This document shows positions 1 to 12,208 of a stretch of 64,000 bases of DNA, in pieces (position 1 is the first letter of the stretch; each line of letters opens with the position of its first letter). Below the pieces are notes generated by a model that was not told the origin of the DNA, did not search any database, and worked only from the letters and a program-made list of their open reading frames with translations. The position numbers were made by a program, and so were the translations under genes. Source of the stretch: Aquarana catesbeiana (Eukaryota; Chordata; Amphibia; Anura; Ranidae); contig NC_133328.1 of NCBI RefSeq assembly GCF_042186555.1, positions 616,659,092-616,723,091 on the forward strand. The letters are read 5' to 3'.

Positions 1-848
1 AGGTCTCCACCTTATGTACTACTCTGTAAATATAGAGAAGTGGGATTATAACGGTGCTATCAACAACTGAGAATCATAACAAATTGAGGAAAAATAATTT
101 ATTTTTATTGGTACAAGAAACAAAAGCGAAAAAGAAACAAAATATATGGAAATAGTTAAAATCAATAATAGAGCATATACAATACAAGTATTGGGTTGCT
201 GGCAGCCCAAAGGAGAAGGAAAAGGTGGTCACAGGTGGGTGTTGATTCCCAACATGTTTCACCAGTGATGGCTTCCTCGGGGGATAGTGTGAGACCACCA
301 TAATAATCCAGCTCTAACATGAAGAAATTTAACAAATATATGCAAGAATACATAAACACAAAAAGAAAATAAATGTTGTCATGACCTCAGGAAAATGCAC
401 AGCACATACCTCTATCAATCCGGAACCAGAAGATGGAGGGAATTTTGTTGCTAAATTGCCTCCCTAAACCTTATTGGTTCCTTGTTTTGGCATAGACCAC
501 ACCAAACTTGGTGAGTCAGTGAATAGTTAACCCCTCATTTTCTTGGGTCTGACCCACCCACCATTTATATTTCTTAAAACAAAAGGATTGCAGCTATAGG
601 TACTGTGAGGGTATTGAAAGTTGATCAACATATCTGGTATCTTGCTTTGTTCCTCGGTCTGTTCCAGCCCACACACCTTCTTGCTTGTATACTTCCCCTG
701 CAGCACTGGCTTACCAAGCTGTTGCCTGGACACTGAATCCAACCTAGAGACAAATTTTGACCTTGGGGGGGACCTGGGGCATTTCATATTTGGGGGGGGG
801 CCTTTATATACAGAGTTGGTTTACATTCTCAATGACAGTCACATATTT
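1..848. other. Intronic or intergenic sequence, no gene recognised
   Basis: No reading frame here resembles a known protein. Two poly-G runs lie near 766 and 791. The stretch is presumably part of an upstream EFR3A intron, because the first exon seen at 10224 is internal. Confidence 0.4.
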
Positions 849-852
849 TTAA

Positions 853-1775
853 CCACTTGCCGACCAGCCACCGTCTTTATACTGCGGCAGGTCGGCACGA
901 TCCCGCAAACCGTTGTAGCTATTCATCGGTCCCTTTAAGGGGGTAAGCAGGCGTGCCGATGCTCGTGACCGGCAGTCGCGATGACTGCCGGCTATGAGCG
1001 ATCGCGGGCACGAGAGGCAGAACAGGGACGTGTGTGTGAGTACACATACACATCCCAGTTCTGTGAGGAGAGAGAGATTGTGAGTTCCTACGAGCTGGGA
1101 ACCACAATCTCTCATCTTCTATAGTCAGTCCCATCCCCCACAGTTAGAACACACACAGGGAACACAGTTAATCCCTTGATCGCCCCCTAGTGTTAACCCC
1201 TTCCCTGCCAGTGACATTTATACAGTAATCAGTGCATTTTTCTAGCACTGATCGCTGTATAACCCAAAATGTGTCAAAAGTGTCCGATGTGTCCGCCATA
1301 ATGTGGCAGTCCCAATAAAAATCGCAGATCGCTGCCATTACTAGTAAAAAAAATAATAAAAATGCCATAAATCTATCCTCTATTTTGTAGACAATATAAC
1401 TTTTGCGCAATCCAATCAATATACGCTTTTTGCGATTTTTGTTTATTACCAGAAATATGTAGAAGAATACATATCTGCCTAAACTGAGGAAAAAATTTTC
1501 TTTTTTTAAAAAAAATTGACGCTATTCATTACAGCAAAAAGTACAAAATATTGTGTTTTTATCAAAATTGTCGCTCTATTTTTGTTTATAGCGCAAAAAA
1601 CCGCAGAGATCAAATGCCACTAAAAGAAAGCTTTATTTGTGGGAAAAAAAGGACGTCAATTTTGTTTGGGTACATCGTAGCACGACCGCAAAATTGTCAG
1701 TTAAAGCGACGCAGTGCCATATCGCAAAAAATTGGCTTGGTCATTGAGCAGCCAAATCTTCCGGGGCTGAAGTGG
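853..1775 (+). mobile_element. piggyBac-like nonautonomous element, family A, full length
   Basis: The element is flanked by TTAA at 849-852 and 1776-1779. It begins CCACTTGCCGACC and ends GGGGCTGAAGTGG, so the outer bases form a short inverted repeat. Relatives lie at 26011-26229, 26605-27814, 27990-28548 (minus), 54266-54560 (minus) and 57767-58739 (minus). A TTAA target with CC/GG termini is the signature of piggyBac-type transposition; assignment to that superfamily is inferred because no transposase is encoded. Confidence 0.8.
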
Positions 1776-1904
1776 TTAAAATGAATGACACAATGTCTGC
1801 TATTTCCCTGCTGTAGCAAATTGGATCATGCTTTGCTGGGATTTTTCGTCTTCCTCTGGATCAACTGTGGGTAATAGGATTGTGTATATGGGATTGTATT
1901 TTTT

Positions 1905-1970
1905 TTTTTTTTGGTTGAACTAGATGGACTTGTGTCTTTTTTCAACCTGACTAACTATGTAACTATGTCT
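1905..1970 (+). mobile_element. CR1-type LINE 3' end fragment
   Basis: After a poly-T run, the sequence GGACTTGTGTCTTTTTTCAA and the following ACTATGTAACTATG are the reverse complement of the tails at 8440-8510, 20990-21040 and 63215-63250. Those tails belong to CR1 ORF2 fragments. Only the 3' tail is present here. Confidence 0.6.
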
Positions 1971-3400
1971 GAGTTCACACAGTCATAGTGCTCTGTGTGG
2001 TTTGCTTGAGCCACCAAAATTCATTTTTGAAAAACAATACAATATATCAGGCAGAGTTTTATAGAGGATGGCCAGCAAAATATTACTTCCCAAGATACAT
2101 TTATTGAAAGAGAGTACGCTTTTTTTTTTTTATTATACATTTTATATCCGCAGCTTTACACAGGGCGGTTTAGTGCAGCAATTTCCCCCCTATGTCTACA
2201 TCGCATACCAGTATATTATGTTAAAGGTACCTGCAAAAGAAGCCCTCGTCATCACGGCTGGAGGCCGCATCCATCTTCGCTCGTGTTCCTTCCAGGTCCA
2301 TGGACTCCAGCTGTGTGACTGGCCAGAGCCATGTGACTTCACGGCACAGGGTTCTGAAGAAACAGCACGGGTGGCCGTTCCTTCAGAACGCATGCGCCGA
2401 TTAGGTAAATCGGCTGCATATACAATAAATATCTCTTCCCCAGCGCACGGTTAGGAGATATTTTACAGTACCTGTAGGTAAGCCTTATCGGTACAAGCAA
2501 TACGTGGAAGTTTACTTCCTCTTTAAACTCAAAGCCAAAAATGATGCAATTTTCTTGTAAACTTGGTGTTATTGTAAGATTATTCTTTAAAAAAATGCAC
2601 CAATCAAGCAACAATAAACTTTTCAGCTCACCTCCTCAGTTATCAGTGGAAGATTAATGATTCAGAGTACGAAGGTTATCCTTGCCAGGTCCCATCTGTG
2701 CAGTATAGTTTATTAATATGCATATAAAAGCATGCTATATATTTAAAGGCTTTTGGCTCGTAGGGTTATCCAGTCCCCTCTTGAAATGTTTGACAATTAC
2801 AAAAGAAAGGCATTCATTCTTGCAGGTCACAGGTGCTCATGCTATCAGTAACTGTGGCTAGGAGTCCTACCTAGTGTAGTTTTTGGGGGTTTTTTTTCAT
2901 AAATCTGCATATTGATGAATGCAGAATCTCAAAATCTCAGCGTGTCGCCAAATTCCCTTTGAGAAGCCACTAAAACATTTATCATTAGCATTAAAAGCTA
3001 AATTAAAAAATATATATAAAAAATAAATGCACGTTTTCTGCAGCTAAAAATAAATAACTGTGCATTTATTATAATTATTTTTTTTTCCTAAGGAGCATGC
3101 AGAGCATTACAACTGCGATCAGCAGATCACGGGTGCAATCTCAGGCTCCTTGGACTCTCGGGATAGCTGCCTGCCTTTTCCCTCCGGAATCAATGAACTT
3201 CCAGAGCGCTCACCAGCATACTCGTAGTTCATTAGGAACTTCAAGCCGGCAGCCGCAATGCATGACAGTACTTGTAGTCTATCCGTTCACAGTAAACTGA
3301 ATGAATGACGCGGCCGTATGGGCGGAGCCACGCACAGCAGCGCTGTATTCAATTTGTGACAGCGGGTTCAGGGAGAGGATCCCACAGAGAGGGGGTGTCA
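1971..3400. other. Intronic sequence, no gene recognised
   Basis: The stretch is AT-rich with poly-T and poly-A runs (2120, 2887, 3000-3090). The short open frames do not resemble known proteins. Part of it is probably degraded MITE sequence, but I cannot define borders. Confidence 0.35.
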
Positions 3401-3404
3401 GAAA

Positions 3405-3815
3405 CCATGAAATCGTACTGAGACAGAAGTACAGTTAAATCACACTTTTTTTTAATAATAAAATTAAAAAGAACAAACGTAGTCAAAACATAGCCAAAGT
3501 TCAGTAACCGGAACGGATAGTCAGCCAAGCCAGAAGTCAGGGATCAATGTAGTGAAACAGCAAGCAGGATCTGGAGCCAGAAGGGATGTCAGCAAAGCAA
3601 GTCTTTAAACAGGAACGCAGGAGATAGGCTCTGTGATGTTGACCAAGGCGAAAGCAGAGATCCTCTGGGCTGGACGGCTTAAGTAGGCAGGACTGAAGAG
3701 CAGGATATCATCAACAGGTGAGTCACTGTGGAGAGATAGGAGCTGGTAATTAGCCGACAGCTGAGCGGCCAGCTTAGAGAAGGAAGGGCTGAGCCCAGCC
3801 CTGACAGAGGGGAAA
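3405..3815. repeat. Probable interspersed repeat, unclassified
   Basis: This segment directly precedes the Tc1 transposase relic and has no coding similarity I recognise. Its wording suggests a dispersed repeat, with many CAG-rich words such as AAGCAGGA and CCAGAAG. No terminal repeats or target duplication were found. Confidence 0.3.
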
Positions 3816-3818
3816 TCG

Positions 3819-4570
3819 GCCGTGCGGGTTGCAGATGCTGGAACCATCTCTGAATGCATAAAACATCAAACCTTGAAGCAGTTGGGCTACAGCAGGAGAA
3901 GTCCACACCGGGCGCCACTCCTTTCAGCTAAGAACAGGAAACTGAGGCTACAATTCGCACGGGCTCACCAAAACAATAGAAGATTGGAAAAATGTTGCCG
4001 GGTCTGAGTCATCTCGATTTTTAGCTGCGACATTCAGATGGTCGGGTCCGAATTTGGTGTAAGACACATGAAAGCATGGATCCATCCTGCCTTATAGCAA
4101 TGGTTCAGGCTGGTGGTGGTGTAATGGTGTGGGGGATATCTTCAAGGCACACTTTGGGCCCCTTAGTACCAATTGAGCTTCGTTTAAACGCCACGGCCTA
4201 CTGGAGTATTGTTGCTGACCATGTCCATCCCTTTATGACTACAGTGTCCCCATCTTCTGATGGTTCCTTCCAGCAGGGTAATGCACCATGTCACAAAGCT
4301 CCAATCATTTCACCACTGGACAATGAGGTCCCTGTACTCCAATGGCCTTCACATTCACCAGATCTCAATCCAATAGAGAACCTTTGGGATGTGGTGGGAT
4401 GGAAGATGCTCATCATGGATGTGCAACCGTCAAACCTACAGCAACTGTGTGATGATATCATGTCACTATGGACCAAAATCTCTGAGGAGTGTTTCCAACA
4501 CCTTGTTGAATCTCTGCCACGAAGAATGAAGGCAGTTCTGAAGGCAAAAGGGGGTTCAACCCAGTACTAG
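3819..4570 (+). pseudogene. Tc1/mariner transposase relic (C-terminal two thirds)
   Basis: Cut-and-paste DDE transposase of the Tc1 group, no longer functional. The first part (3822-4007) reads KHQTLKQLGYSRRSPHRAPL, the region after the DNA-binding domain. An open frame of 164 codons (4076-4570) then carries the catalytic half with GGGVMVWG and the final motif SPDLNPIENLW, which holds the third acidic residue. The two parts are in different frames. The usual SDESRF motif has become GSESSRF, so the first Asp is replaced. The usual QQDNAPCHKA has become QQGNAPCHKA, so the second catalytic Asp is Gly. The N-terminal helix-turn-helix part is not evident. The family call is firm; the element's ends were not found. 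Confidence 0.85.
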
Positions 4571-4690
4571 CAAGGTGTACCTAAAAAAAACAAACAAAAC
4601 AAAAACAAAGTGTATATATCAACAGTCTTTTAAAAAGCAGGATGTTCATTAATATGGCTTGTCAAATAAAAAAAATTTCTAAACGTACTT

Positions 4691-4727
<37 letters not shown>

Positions 4728-5835
4728 CAAACTTTTTAGGTATGCAAGTTATACTCAACCAACGCACACCAACACTGCCAAATGTGACCCAATCATCTAG
4801 GCTTTAATGTCCTCTAGTCATGAAAAGTTTTAAAGCCAGTCAACTGATCTTCTTGACTTTAATATAGAAAAGCATATTTGACTCTCGTTGAAGTCCAAAT
4901 GTTATTAGGATGTCCTTTTAAGTCAGCTCAATGTGAAATTGGCCAGAGAGCTGAAAGCCACAGGAAGAAGTCTTACATCTGTTACTCTGAAGCATTGACA
5001 AATTAATGTCATTCTGAGTACACATCATTCAGGTCAACAGGGCTTGAAGGCTTTCCCTCTGCAATATGACTGAATCCTCTCTCTCCTGGAGTCACCTGGC
5101 GTCAACTGCACAACTTCATTTTTATAGCTTCTTCTATGTTATTAAATTATAAAGTATATTTGCCCTCAGATCAATTGGTCTTGAGCAGTTCACAAATTAA
5201 AAAATGTCAATTTTTTTTTTTTAAGAAAAGTTGGGAATTGTTTGTAAAATTTATTTTTACATTTATAAATGTAGTTCCTATTTAATAAAACTAGAAATGT
5301 TAGACCTATTGGGTGACCTTGAGCGGTCCTTTGGAGCCACAGCCCCCCAATACTCAGACACATTAGTCCTCCTGACAAACCTCAGATTGGGAAGCTTGGT
5401 AAATGACGACCTCTTTTCTATAAATGACAGGTGATTTAAAAAAAAAATAGAGGGCTATCAATCCCATTGGTAAAGGAATAAGGACAGCACATCACAGATT
5501 TTATTTATTCATGCCTTTAAAGCCCATTATTACTTTCTTCTCTCTGTGTCTCATATTTATTCCCTAAAAATTCCTTTCTCATAAAATGCCTATTTACGCT
5601 GCAAATTGATTGAAGTCTGGTTTTCCATTACAATGCATACGATTGCCCTTTCCCGCTATTGAATTTTAAGGCCAGTTCTTATAATCTTCTTGGTAAATAT
5701 TTTATTTATTTTTTGCCTTTGTGCTTTTATTTTTCTTTCTTTCTTTTTTTTTTTTTTTTTTTTAATTCATATAAACTCCCAATAAGCATGTGAATGTGAT
5801 CTCCACAAACCTTGAACTGATGACTGCAAAAAAAT
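4571..5835. other. Intronic sequence with an AT microsatellite
   Basis: A poly-A run followed by about ten TA units lies at 4690-4727. The rest is AT-rich with poly-T runs near 5210 and 5740-5765. No coding sequence was recognised. Confidence 0.4.
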
Positions 5836-5837
5836 AA

Positions 5838-6255
5838 TGTACATTAAGGTCATACTAAACGCACACAGTTTAATTTACATTTTCTCTTTCTGTATGGGAA
5901 TGATGGCACTAATTATTTTTATAGAAAAAAAAAAAAAAGAAATCGAATTACCTTTATTCCTAATCGATATACAGCTGTCCTATGACCCAGCTCTTTCCCA
6001 GCCTGTCTGTAGGGAAACAGTGGCTGGAGGAGCTTCTAGTTCTCTGCTTCTGGTCACATGTTCAAAAAAAAAAAAAAAACAGCCTTTGTAGAACAGAGTA
6101 AAAATGTAATAATGTCAATAAACTGTTTTAAATTTTTCAAACATATATATTTAAAATGTAATATTTATTATTTTTGGCAATACAATGGTGTGGGCGGACT
6201 TCTGCTAGTCAAAGGCTGTGTCACGCCAATCCAGCCTGTGTCTTAGAATAAGAGG
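5838..6255 (+). repeat. MITE-like repeat (ATACTAAAC family), partial
   Basis: The segment matches 52199-52450 plus 53720-53780. Shared words include GATGGCACT, ATGACCCAG, CTTTCCCAGCCTGTCTG and GGTCACATGTTC. The later copy starts TTAAAGTGATACTAAAC, which suggests a TTAA-targeting family. Borders of this copy are approximate. Confidence 0.55.
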
Positions 6256-6314
6256 GAGGTGAAGCCTCCATCAAGATGTAATATCCCACCCCCATTGTGT
6301 AGAGCTGTTTAGTG

Positions 6315-7952
6315 CAGTGTTTTTCAACCTTTTTTCAGTCAAGGCACCCTTTAACCACTTCCAGACAGCCTCCCGCCGATATACGTCTTAACTTTGAAGA
6401 GGGATATCTTTGTTATGGCAGCAGCTAGCTGCCATAACCCCGGTATCCTCTTCAGAGGACGGTCCGGTTTTCCGATACTGGTGGTCTATGCGGTGCGTTC
6501 GCCGCAAGATCGCTTTTATTGGCGGCGGGAGAGGGGAGCCCCCCTCCTCCCGCCGCTCTCCGGTGCCCTCCACTGCTTCCCAGATCCGTCGGTAGCGGCG
6601 GAGGTGATCGGATCATCTTCCTTGCTGGGTATGGAGACGAGTGAGGAGAAGATGGCCCCCCACCTGTTTCCATAACACTGCAGGGCGCATGCGACGTCAA
6701 AATGTCACTTCCGCCCATAGCTCTTAAAGGGCCTTTTTGTCATTTGAAAAAAAATATATATTTTTTTTTTTGCATTTTAGTGTAAATATGAGATTTGAGG
6801 TTTTTTTGACCCCAGATCTCATATTTAAGAGGTCCTGTCATGCTTTTTCTCTATTACAAGGGATGTTTACATTCCTTGTGATAGGAATAAAAGTGACACA
6901 ATTTTTAATGTAAAATTTTTATGTAAAAATAAAAGGTAAAATAAGAAGAAGCCCGTTCCGCTGAGCTCGCGTGCAGAAGCGAACGCATACGTGAGTAGCG
7001 CCCGCATGTGAAAACAGTGTTTAAACCACACATGTGAGGTATCGCCGCGATCAGTAGAGTGAGAGCAATAATTCTAGCCCTAGACCTCCTGTAACTCAAA
7101 ACATACAACCTGTAGAATTTTTTAAACGTCGCCTATGGAGCTTCTTAAGGGTAAAAGTTTGTCGACATTCCACGAGCCGCCGCACTTTTGAAGTGTGACA
7201 CGTTGGGTATCAATTTACTCGGCTTAACATTATCTGTCACAATATAAAAAAAAAAATAGCTAACTTTACTGTTGTCTTATTTTTTAATTCAAAAAAGTGT
7301 ATTTTTTCCAAAAAAAAGTGCGCTTGTAAGACCGTTGCGCAAATACGGTGTGACAGAAAGTATTGCAACGACCGCCATTTTATTCTCTAGGGTGTTAGAA
7401 AATAAAATGTATAATGTTTGGGTGTTCTAAGTAATTTTCTAGCAAAACAGTTTTTAACTTGTAAACAACAAATCTCAGAAAGGAGCTCGGTCCTTAAGTG
7501 GTTAAAATTATGGACAGTCTCAAAGCACCCCACTATAAAATGTAAAAAATATTCAAATAGTTTTACATAATGCGGCATTGATACACTTGGGACACCCAAC
7601 GTTAGAGGTGATTAATTCTTTGAAAGTAAATACACTTTTGCACACTGCTACTGACTAGTATTCCTCTCCCTCAGTTTCTCTCTATCACTCGGCTAATGTG
7701 ACCCCAGTGTTGACAGAGAGGGGCAGGGGAGGGTCAAACAAGGATGCTGTGCAGGCAATCAACACCCTTCTTATCAACACTAATGACATCACTGGTTGTT
7801 GGGATGCCGATGGCTGGAAGTTTGAAATGGTGCACAATAAAAACCCGTGGCTTTGCGTAACTAAAAGGCAGGCTTGATCCATCTGCTGGCTTGTATACAT
7901 TTTTGGGCAATTATTAGGCATTTTGCCAAGGCACCCCAGAAGAAAAAGGCTG
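6315..7952 (+). mobile_element. hAT-like nonautonomous element, interrupted by a TTAA element
   Basis: The left end CAGTGTTTTTCAACC and the right end GAAAAAGGCTG form imperfect inverted ends, both followed inward by an AAGGCACCCC-type word. The piggyBac-like element at 6355-7501 splits it. The flanking 8-mers (6307-6314 and 7953-7960) agree at only 5 of 8 positions, so the target duplication is uncertain. The hAT assignment is inferred from the CAGTGTTTYTCAA terminus. Confidence 0.5.
6355..7501 (+). mobile_element. piggyBac-like nonautonomous element, family B, full length
   Basis: The element is flanked by TTAA at 6351-6354 and 7502-7505, and its ends are CCACTTCCAGAC and TCCTTAAGTGG. The interior has the landmarks TCTAGCCCTAGACCTCC and CGCCATTTTATTC, shared with copies at 18275-24846 (split), 29055-30278 (minus) and 38770-39913. 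It encodes no long protein. Confidence 0.75.
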
Positions 7953-7960
7953 CTCTAGAG

Positions 7961-8438
7961 GACAGGGAGGAGGAGGGAGGGAGGGAGTGGGCTGTCATTT
8001 ACCACTGTGTATACCCCCACATGTGTGACTCTATAGTCACATGGGCTGTTCAGATGTGATAGGGAGGAAATCCTCAGGGTTGAAAATACACTGAAAACTA
8101 AGCATGTGCACTAGCTTCCTACACTTCTTTGAAAAATCCCCAACTGCAGTGGGGACATGAACAGAAGGGGGAGATAGAGAGCAACAGGATCAACCAGTTT
8201 TTTGCAGAATACAATCAAGGAATCTCATAGTGACTGAGGGAGTATGAACAGTGTGTAATACACCGTTTATTGATAGTTTTTATAGATGTGGGTTTAATCA
8301 CACTTTAAAGCAAAAGAAAAATAAATGTGTAAAACACTCCCAGTAGTATTTAAAGAGGGGAATAAAACCCAACTCTTTGGCCTATAAATTAATTTTCAAT
8401 GCTTCTTTTTGCTTGAGAACATAAACGCTGTACAGTTA
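7961..8438. other. Intronic sequence, no gene recognised
   Basis: A purine-rich GGAGGAGGGAGGG tract lies near 7965-7990. No coding similarity was seen. Confidence 0.35.
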
Positions 8439-8439
8439 C

Positions 8440-8996
8440 ATACATAGTTGGTAAAGTTTTAAAAAGACACAAGTCCATCAAGTCCAACCTGTGTGTTTGC
8501 CCTTTTATGTCAATATTACATTGTATATCCCTGTATGTTGTGGTCGTTTAGGTGCTTATCTAATAGTTTTTTGAAATTATCTATGCCCCCTGCTGAAACC
8601 ACTGCTTTTGGAAGAGAATTCCACATTCTTTCCGTAAAGAACCCTCTACGCAGTTTCCGGTTAAATCGCTTTTCCTCTAATTTTAGTGAATGGCCATGAT
8701 TCTTTTTAAATGCCCTTTCGCGGAGAAGTTTTATCCCTATTGTGGGGTCACCAGTCCGGTATTTGTATATTGAAATCATATCCCCTCTCAAGTGTCTCTT
8801 CTCCAGAGAGAATAAGTTCAGTGCTCGCAACCTTTCCTCATAACTAAGATCCTCCAGACCCTTTATTAGCTTTGTTGCCCTTCTTTGTACTCGCTCCATT
8901 TCCAGTACATCCTTCCTGAGGACTGGAGCCCAGAACTGGACAGTATACTCCAGGTGCGGCCGGACCAGAGTCTTGTAGAGTGGGAGCATTATCGTT
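8440..8996 (-). mobile_element. CR1-type LINE, 5'-truncated, end of ORF2 and 3' tail
   Basis: A minus-strand open frame of 157 codons (8516-8989) encodes the C-terminal end of a CR1 ORF2 protein, with PLYKTLVRPHLEY, RVQRRATKLI and YKYRTGDP. This part lies beyond the reverse transcriptase and is highly typical of CR1. The tail to the left (ACAAGTCCATCAAGTCCAAC) matches the other CR1 tails in the window. Truncation at about 9000 is the usual result of incomplete reverse transcription. The frame is intact but lacks the catalytic domain. Confidence 0.85.
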
Positions 8997-8999
8997 TTA

Positions 9000-10223
9000 T
9001 CTCTTGGTTATCTATAGTTCTATTGGAGATGGCATTTTTATCTCTTCCATAAATGCCTTTAAGCTCCTGCCCTGTTTGAAGCCCGATTTGTGGGTGTTTC
9101 TATTTTGGAGCTCAATGAAGCTCAGTTAATACCTCCCCCTCAGCAGTGACCACGCATCTTGGGCCCGCTGATGTAATTAGCTCTGGTGTAAGGAAGTTCC
9201 CCACAGGATACAACATAATGTCGGTCAGTGTTTTATGCTTTCCAGGCAGTCCTGCTGAAAAACCCCTTCCTTTACATGCATTGGTGTCGGGCAGGTGTCT
9301 GGTGCCTGAGACAATTAATGCTAATTAGTTAATTGTCACCTCAAGAGTAGCATGATGGGACAGCAGTGGGGGGAGGGGGGGTGATGTTGACCACACTAGC
9401 TATGGGTCCAAGGCACCTATCAAAATGGGACAGAGTGCTTAAGAATGTTTTAGGTGATACTTCTTCTTTAAAGTGTATCTAAAAACAATAAAACACCAAT
9501 TTAATATATTGCAGCATATTAGTCCAAAGTGAGAGTTCTCTTCTTAGTTCTTACTGTGTCTTCATTGGAAGATGAGATGTTCTCTCTAGTCCTGTCCCAG
9601 TGACAACAGTAAAAGGTTGGATCTCCCATCACTTTTTGCCACAAAAATAAAGAGACGTCTGCACATAGTAATTAGTCAATTTGTTTGTCTCCCTTGAGAT
9701 ATGATGCAATGTAAATGCGATGATTTTTTTTTTAATTTTATTTAATTTCATTTGATTAAAAGGAACCTGCGGAGACAGAAATAACTGCAGCTGCTATTTC
9801 TTAAAGCAGTAGTAAACTCTGTAAGGAAAAAAAAAAAAAAAAAGTTTCCACCTTTTAAGGCAATATCTTAATGTGCTAGTGTGGACCACCATCTCTGAGG
9901 AAGGAGCCGAGTGTCTCCGAAACGCGTTTAGTTATGTGATCTTTGCTTGTGTTAAACTATGTACAAACAAGTATAAGTATACTTTATCCTTGTGAATTTT
10001 CATGAATGTCTATACATGGAAATCTTTATATATTGCATTGTTCTATACTTTTTTTTTTTAATGCAATTTTCATAAAGTTAATACCTTTTTAGACTAAATA
10101 CTCTCTGAGCCATTAAAGTCCCGTTCAGTGAGGGATCCTTTTTGCTATATGTTGTTACTCTAGGGATGTTGGCCAGTACAACAATGAACTTCTAATTTTG
10201 TGTTTGCCTGTTTTTGTGTTTAG
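9000..10223. other. Intron upstream of first visible EFR3A exon
   Basis: No coding sequence was recognised. A CTCCGAAACGCGTTTAG motif at 9916-9932 resembles motifs near 52811 and 57171 (see findings). A poly-A run lies at 9828-9843. The end of this stretch is a normal pyrimidine-rich acceptor tract before 10224. Confidence 0.4.
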
Positions 10224-10385
10224 CACGGCCAGCAGCTCTACCGTCACATATATCTGGGCTGTAAGGAGGAGGACAATGTACACAAGAACTTTGAGCTTCT
10301 GTATACAGCCTTGGCTCTGTTCACCATCGAACTGGCCAATGAAGAAGTTGTCATCGATCTGATCCGGGTGGCTATTGCACTACAG
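10224..10385 (+). CDS. EFR3A: EFR3A coding exon 1 of 8 in window
   Basis: The exon is 162 bases, 54 codons, phase 0 at both ends. It is preceded by TTTTTGTGTTTAG and followed by GTTGGT. It reads HGQQLYRHIYLGCKEEDN at the start and ends VIDLIRVAIALQ. The peptide is an alpha-helical segment of the EFR3 rod. It is near-identical to vertebrate EFR3A, with conservative changes such as His at the first position. The donor GTTGGT is weak but GT-compliant. Confidence 0.93.
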
Positions 10386-10628
10386 GTTGGTTTTGAAAGA
10401 TTCTTCTTGGGGAAAAGCTGAATTTGAGAAAGAGCTTAGTTCTGCCATGTTAAGCCAAAATATTGTGAGGTAGTGAATTATAAGTAGTTGTGCCAATATT
10501 TTTTTTTGGACACTTCTGCTAATATGTAACTTTCCATTAAGCATTGTTCATTCTAGTAATATATGTAAACCCCATGCCCTTATCTACGTACAAATGAAGA
10601 ATTAGAAAAAAAGGCTTTGAAGTATATA

Positions 10629-11323
10629 CAAGAAAAATTCCCAGCTCTTTCCAGCCAACCTGCAACAGAGCGGGTCAATTCGGTTTGTTGTAAGCTGGCT
10701 GGTAAGTGAGCTGGGAACTTTTGTTGTTTTTTTTTATATATGTCACTCTTCCATGTGCTCCTTGCTGCTAAGGCCAGTTATAGGTTGGAATAGCTTCCAA
10801 TTGTTTGTAACAGATCACAAAAAACTGATGATACAACAAAGAGGTGTACTGCATATTAGTGGAGCACAACAAAATCTGTCTGGAATGCAAAATCTGGGAA
10901 AGTAGCTGGTAGAGTTGGGCAAACGCTTCGAGCCAAGCAAAAGTTCGGCCCCAACATTTCCTGTTCGTCCGTCCGGCGAACACCCAAATTTGCAGAGCGT
11001 TTGGCGGGTGTTCGCCCCGCTGAATGCCCAGAAATGCAATACGTGCCGCACAGTGCATTCTAAGCCCTGATTGGGAAAAGCTTTAGCTGGTTGCTAAGGA
11101 GCGGACCAGCGACGTCCTTAACAACCGATAAGTCAAATGTTGTCAATAGGCTTCCCCGCTAACAGCTGGGAGCAGGCCTTAGCAGCAAGGAGCACATGGA
11201 AGGGCGACGCATATCAAAAAACAACAAACAAAAGTTCCCAGCTCACTTACCAGCCAGCTTACAACAAACCGAATTGACCGGGTCTGTTGCAAGTTGGCTG
11301 GTAAGAGCTGGGAATTTTTCTTG
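10629..11323. mobile_element. Foldback element with ~145-bp inverted ends
   Basis: The left arm at 10629-10773 begins CAAGAAAAATTCCCAGCTC, and the right arm ending at 11323 is its reverse complement. Shared inner words include AAGTGAGCTGGGAAC and CATGTGCTCCTTGCTGC. The roughly 400-bp centre has no long open frame with known similarity. No clear target duplication was seen. It lies inside the intron between exons 1 and 2. Confidence 0.7.
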
Positions 11324-12200
11324 TGTTTTGTGATCTGGTAACCCCTTGTGTGTACCGGTTTTCTCTAGTGTCCATTGAGGTACACAGGATTTAAATTCTG
11401 GAACTATACAGAAGAACTAAACACTAGGCACAAAAAAAATAAAACTGGGTCATCCCTAGGGGCAAAACCCCACCTACACCAGCCATGCTTTCAGTTTCAC
11501 TAGTGGCGGGGTAATGTACATAGCTTTTTAAAGATATAAGAGCACCCTACCTCCGTACTCCTTTCAAGAGCTCTAATGCAACTATTTAGCCCTTATTCAA
11601 TTCTGGGATTCCTTTTGAGGACTCATGTACTCACCTCTGATTCAGAATAAAGTTTAAGGCTCATACACATATTAAAGGCATTTTTTTTACTTAAACAGTA
11701 AATGCAATTGTGCATAGTAAATTGTGCTTTATGATCACAGTTGTTGTTTTATTTTTACTAACGTGTTTGCTCGAGCAGAAAGCAAATTTCCAAAGCAAGA
11801 CAGTACATTCTATAAAAAAAAAAAAATATGGTACAAGACATAACATGAAAGATAAGTGTATACAACACTATAGAGAACAAATGGCTTTTTAATTATACAA
11901 TAATTAACTCTGAAGTAATGAGTACATTAAAAGCTTCTAAAAACGTTGGGGACTAAAACACATTTTAAATAGATCTAAATTCTAACTAGATGAAGTTTTA
12001 GTTTCCTAAATTATAAACCATTATCCAGTGCATCAAAAACAATCCCCGTGTTTGTGGGGGGGGGTTGTATCTCGGTGGTGCTATTGTTACTGCTGATATC
12101 TACATGTACTTCCTCCACCGTTAGCTGCATATCATTGCTCTAGACTGGATTTTCAGTAGTGACAGTGGTGGACCATGCATGAACAATATGTGTCGCCAGG
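11324..12200. other. Intronic sequence, no gene recognised
   Basis: AT-rich intron with A and T runs and a poly-G run at 12056-12064. No coding similarity was seen. Confidence 0.4.
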
Positions 12201-12208
12201 GCACTAGG

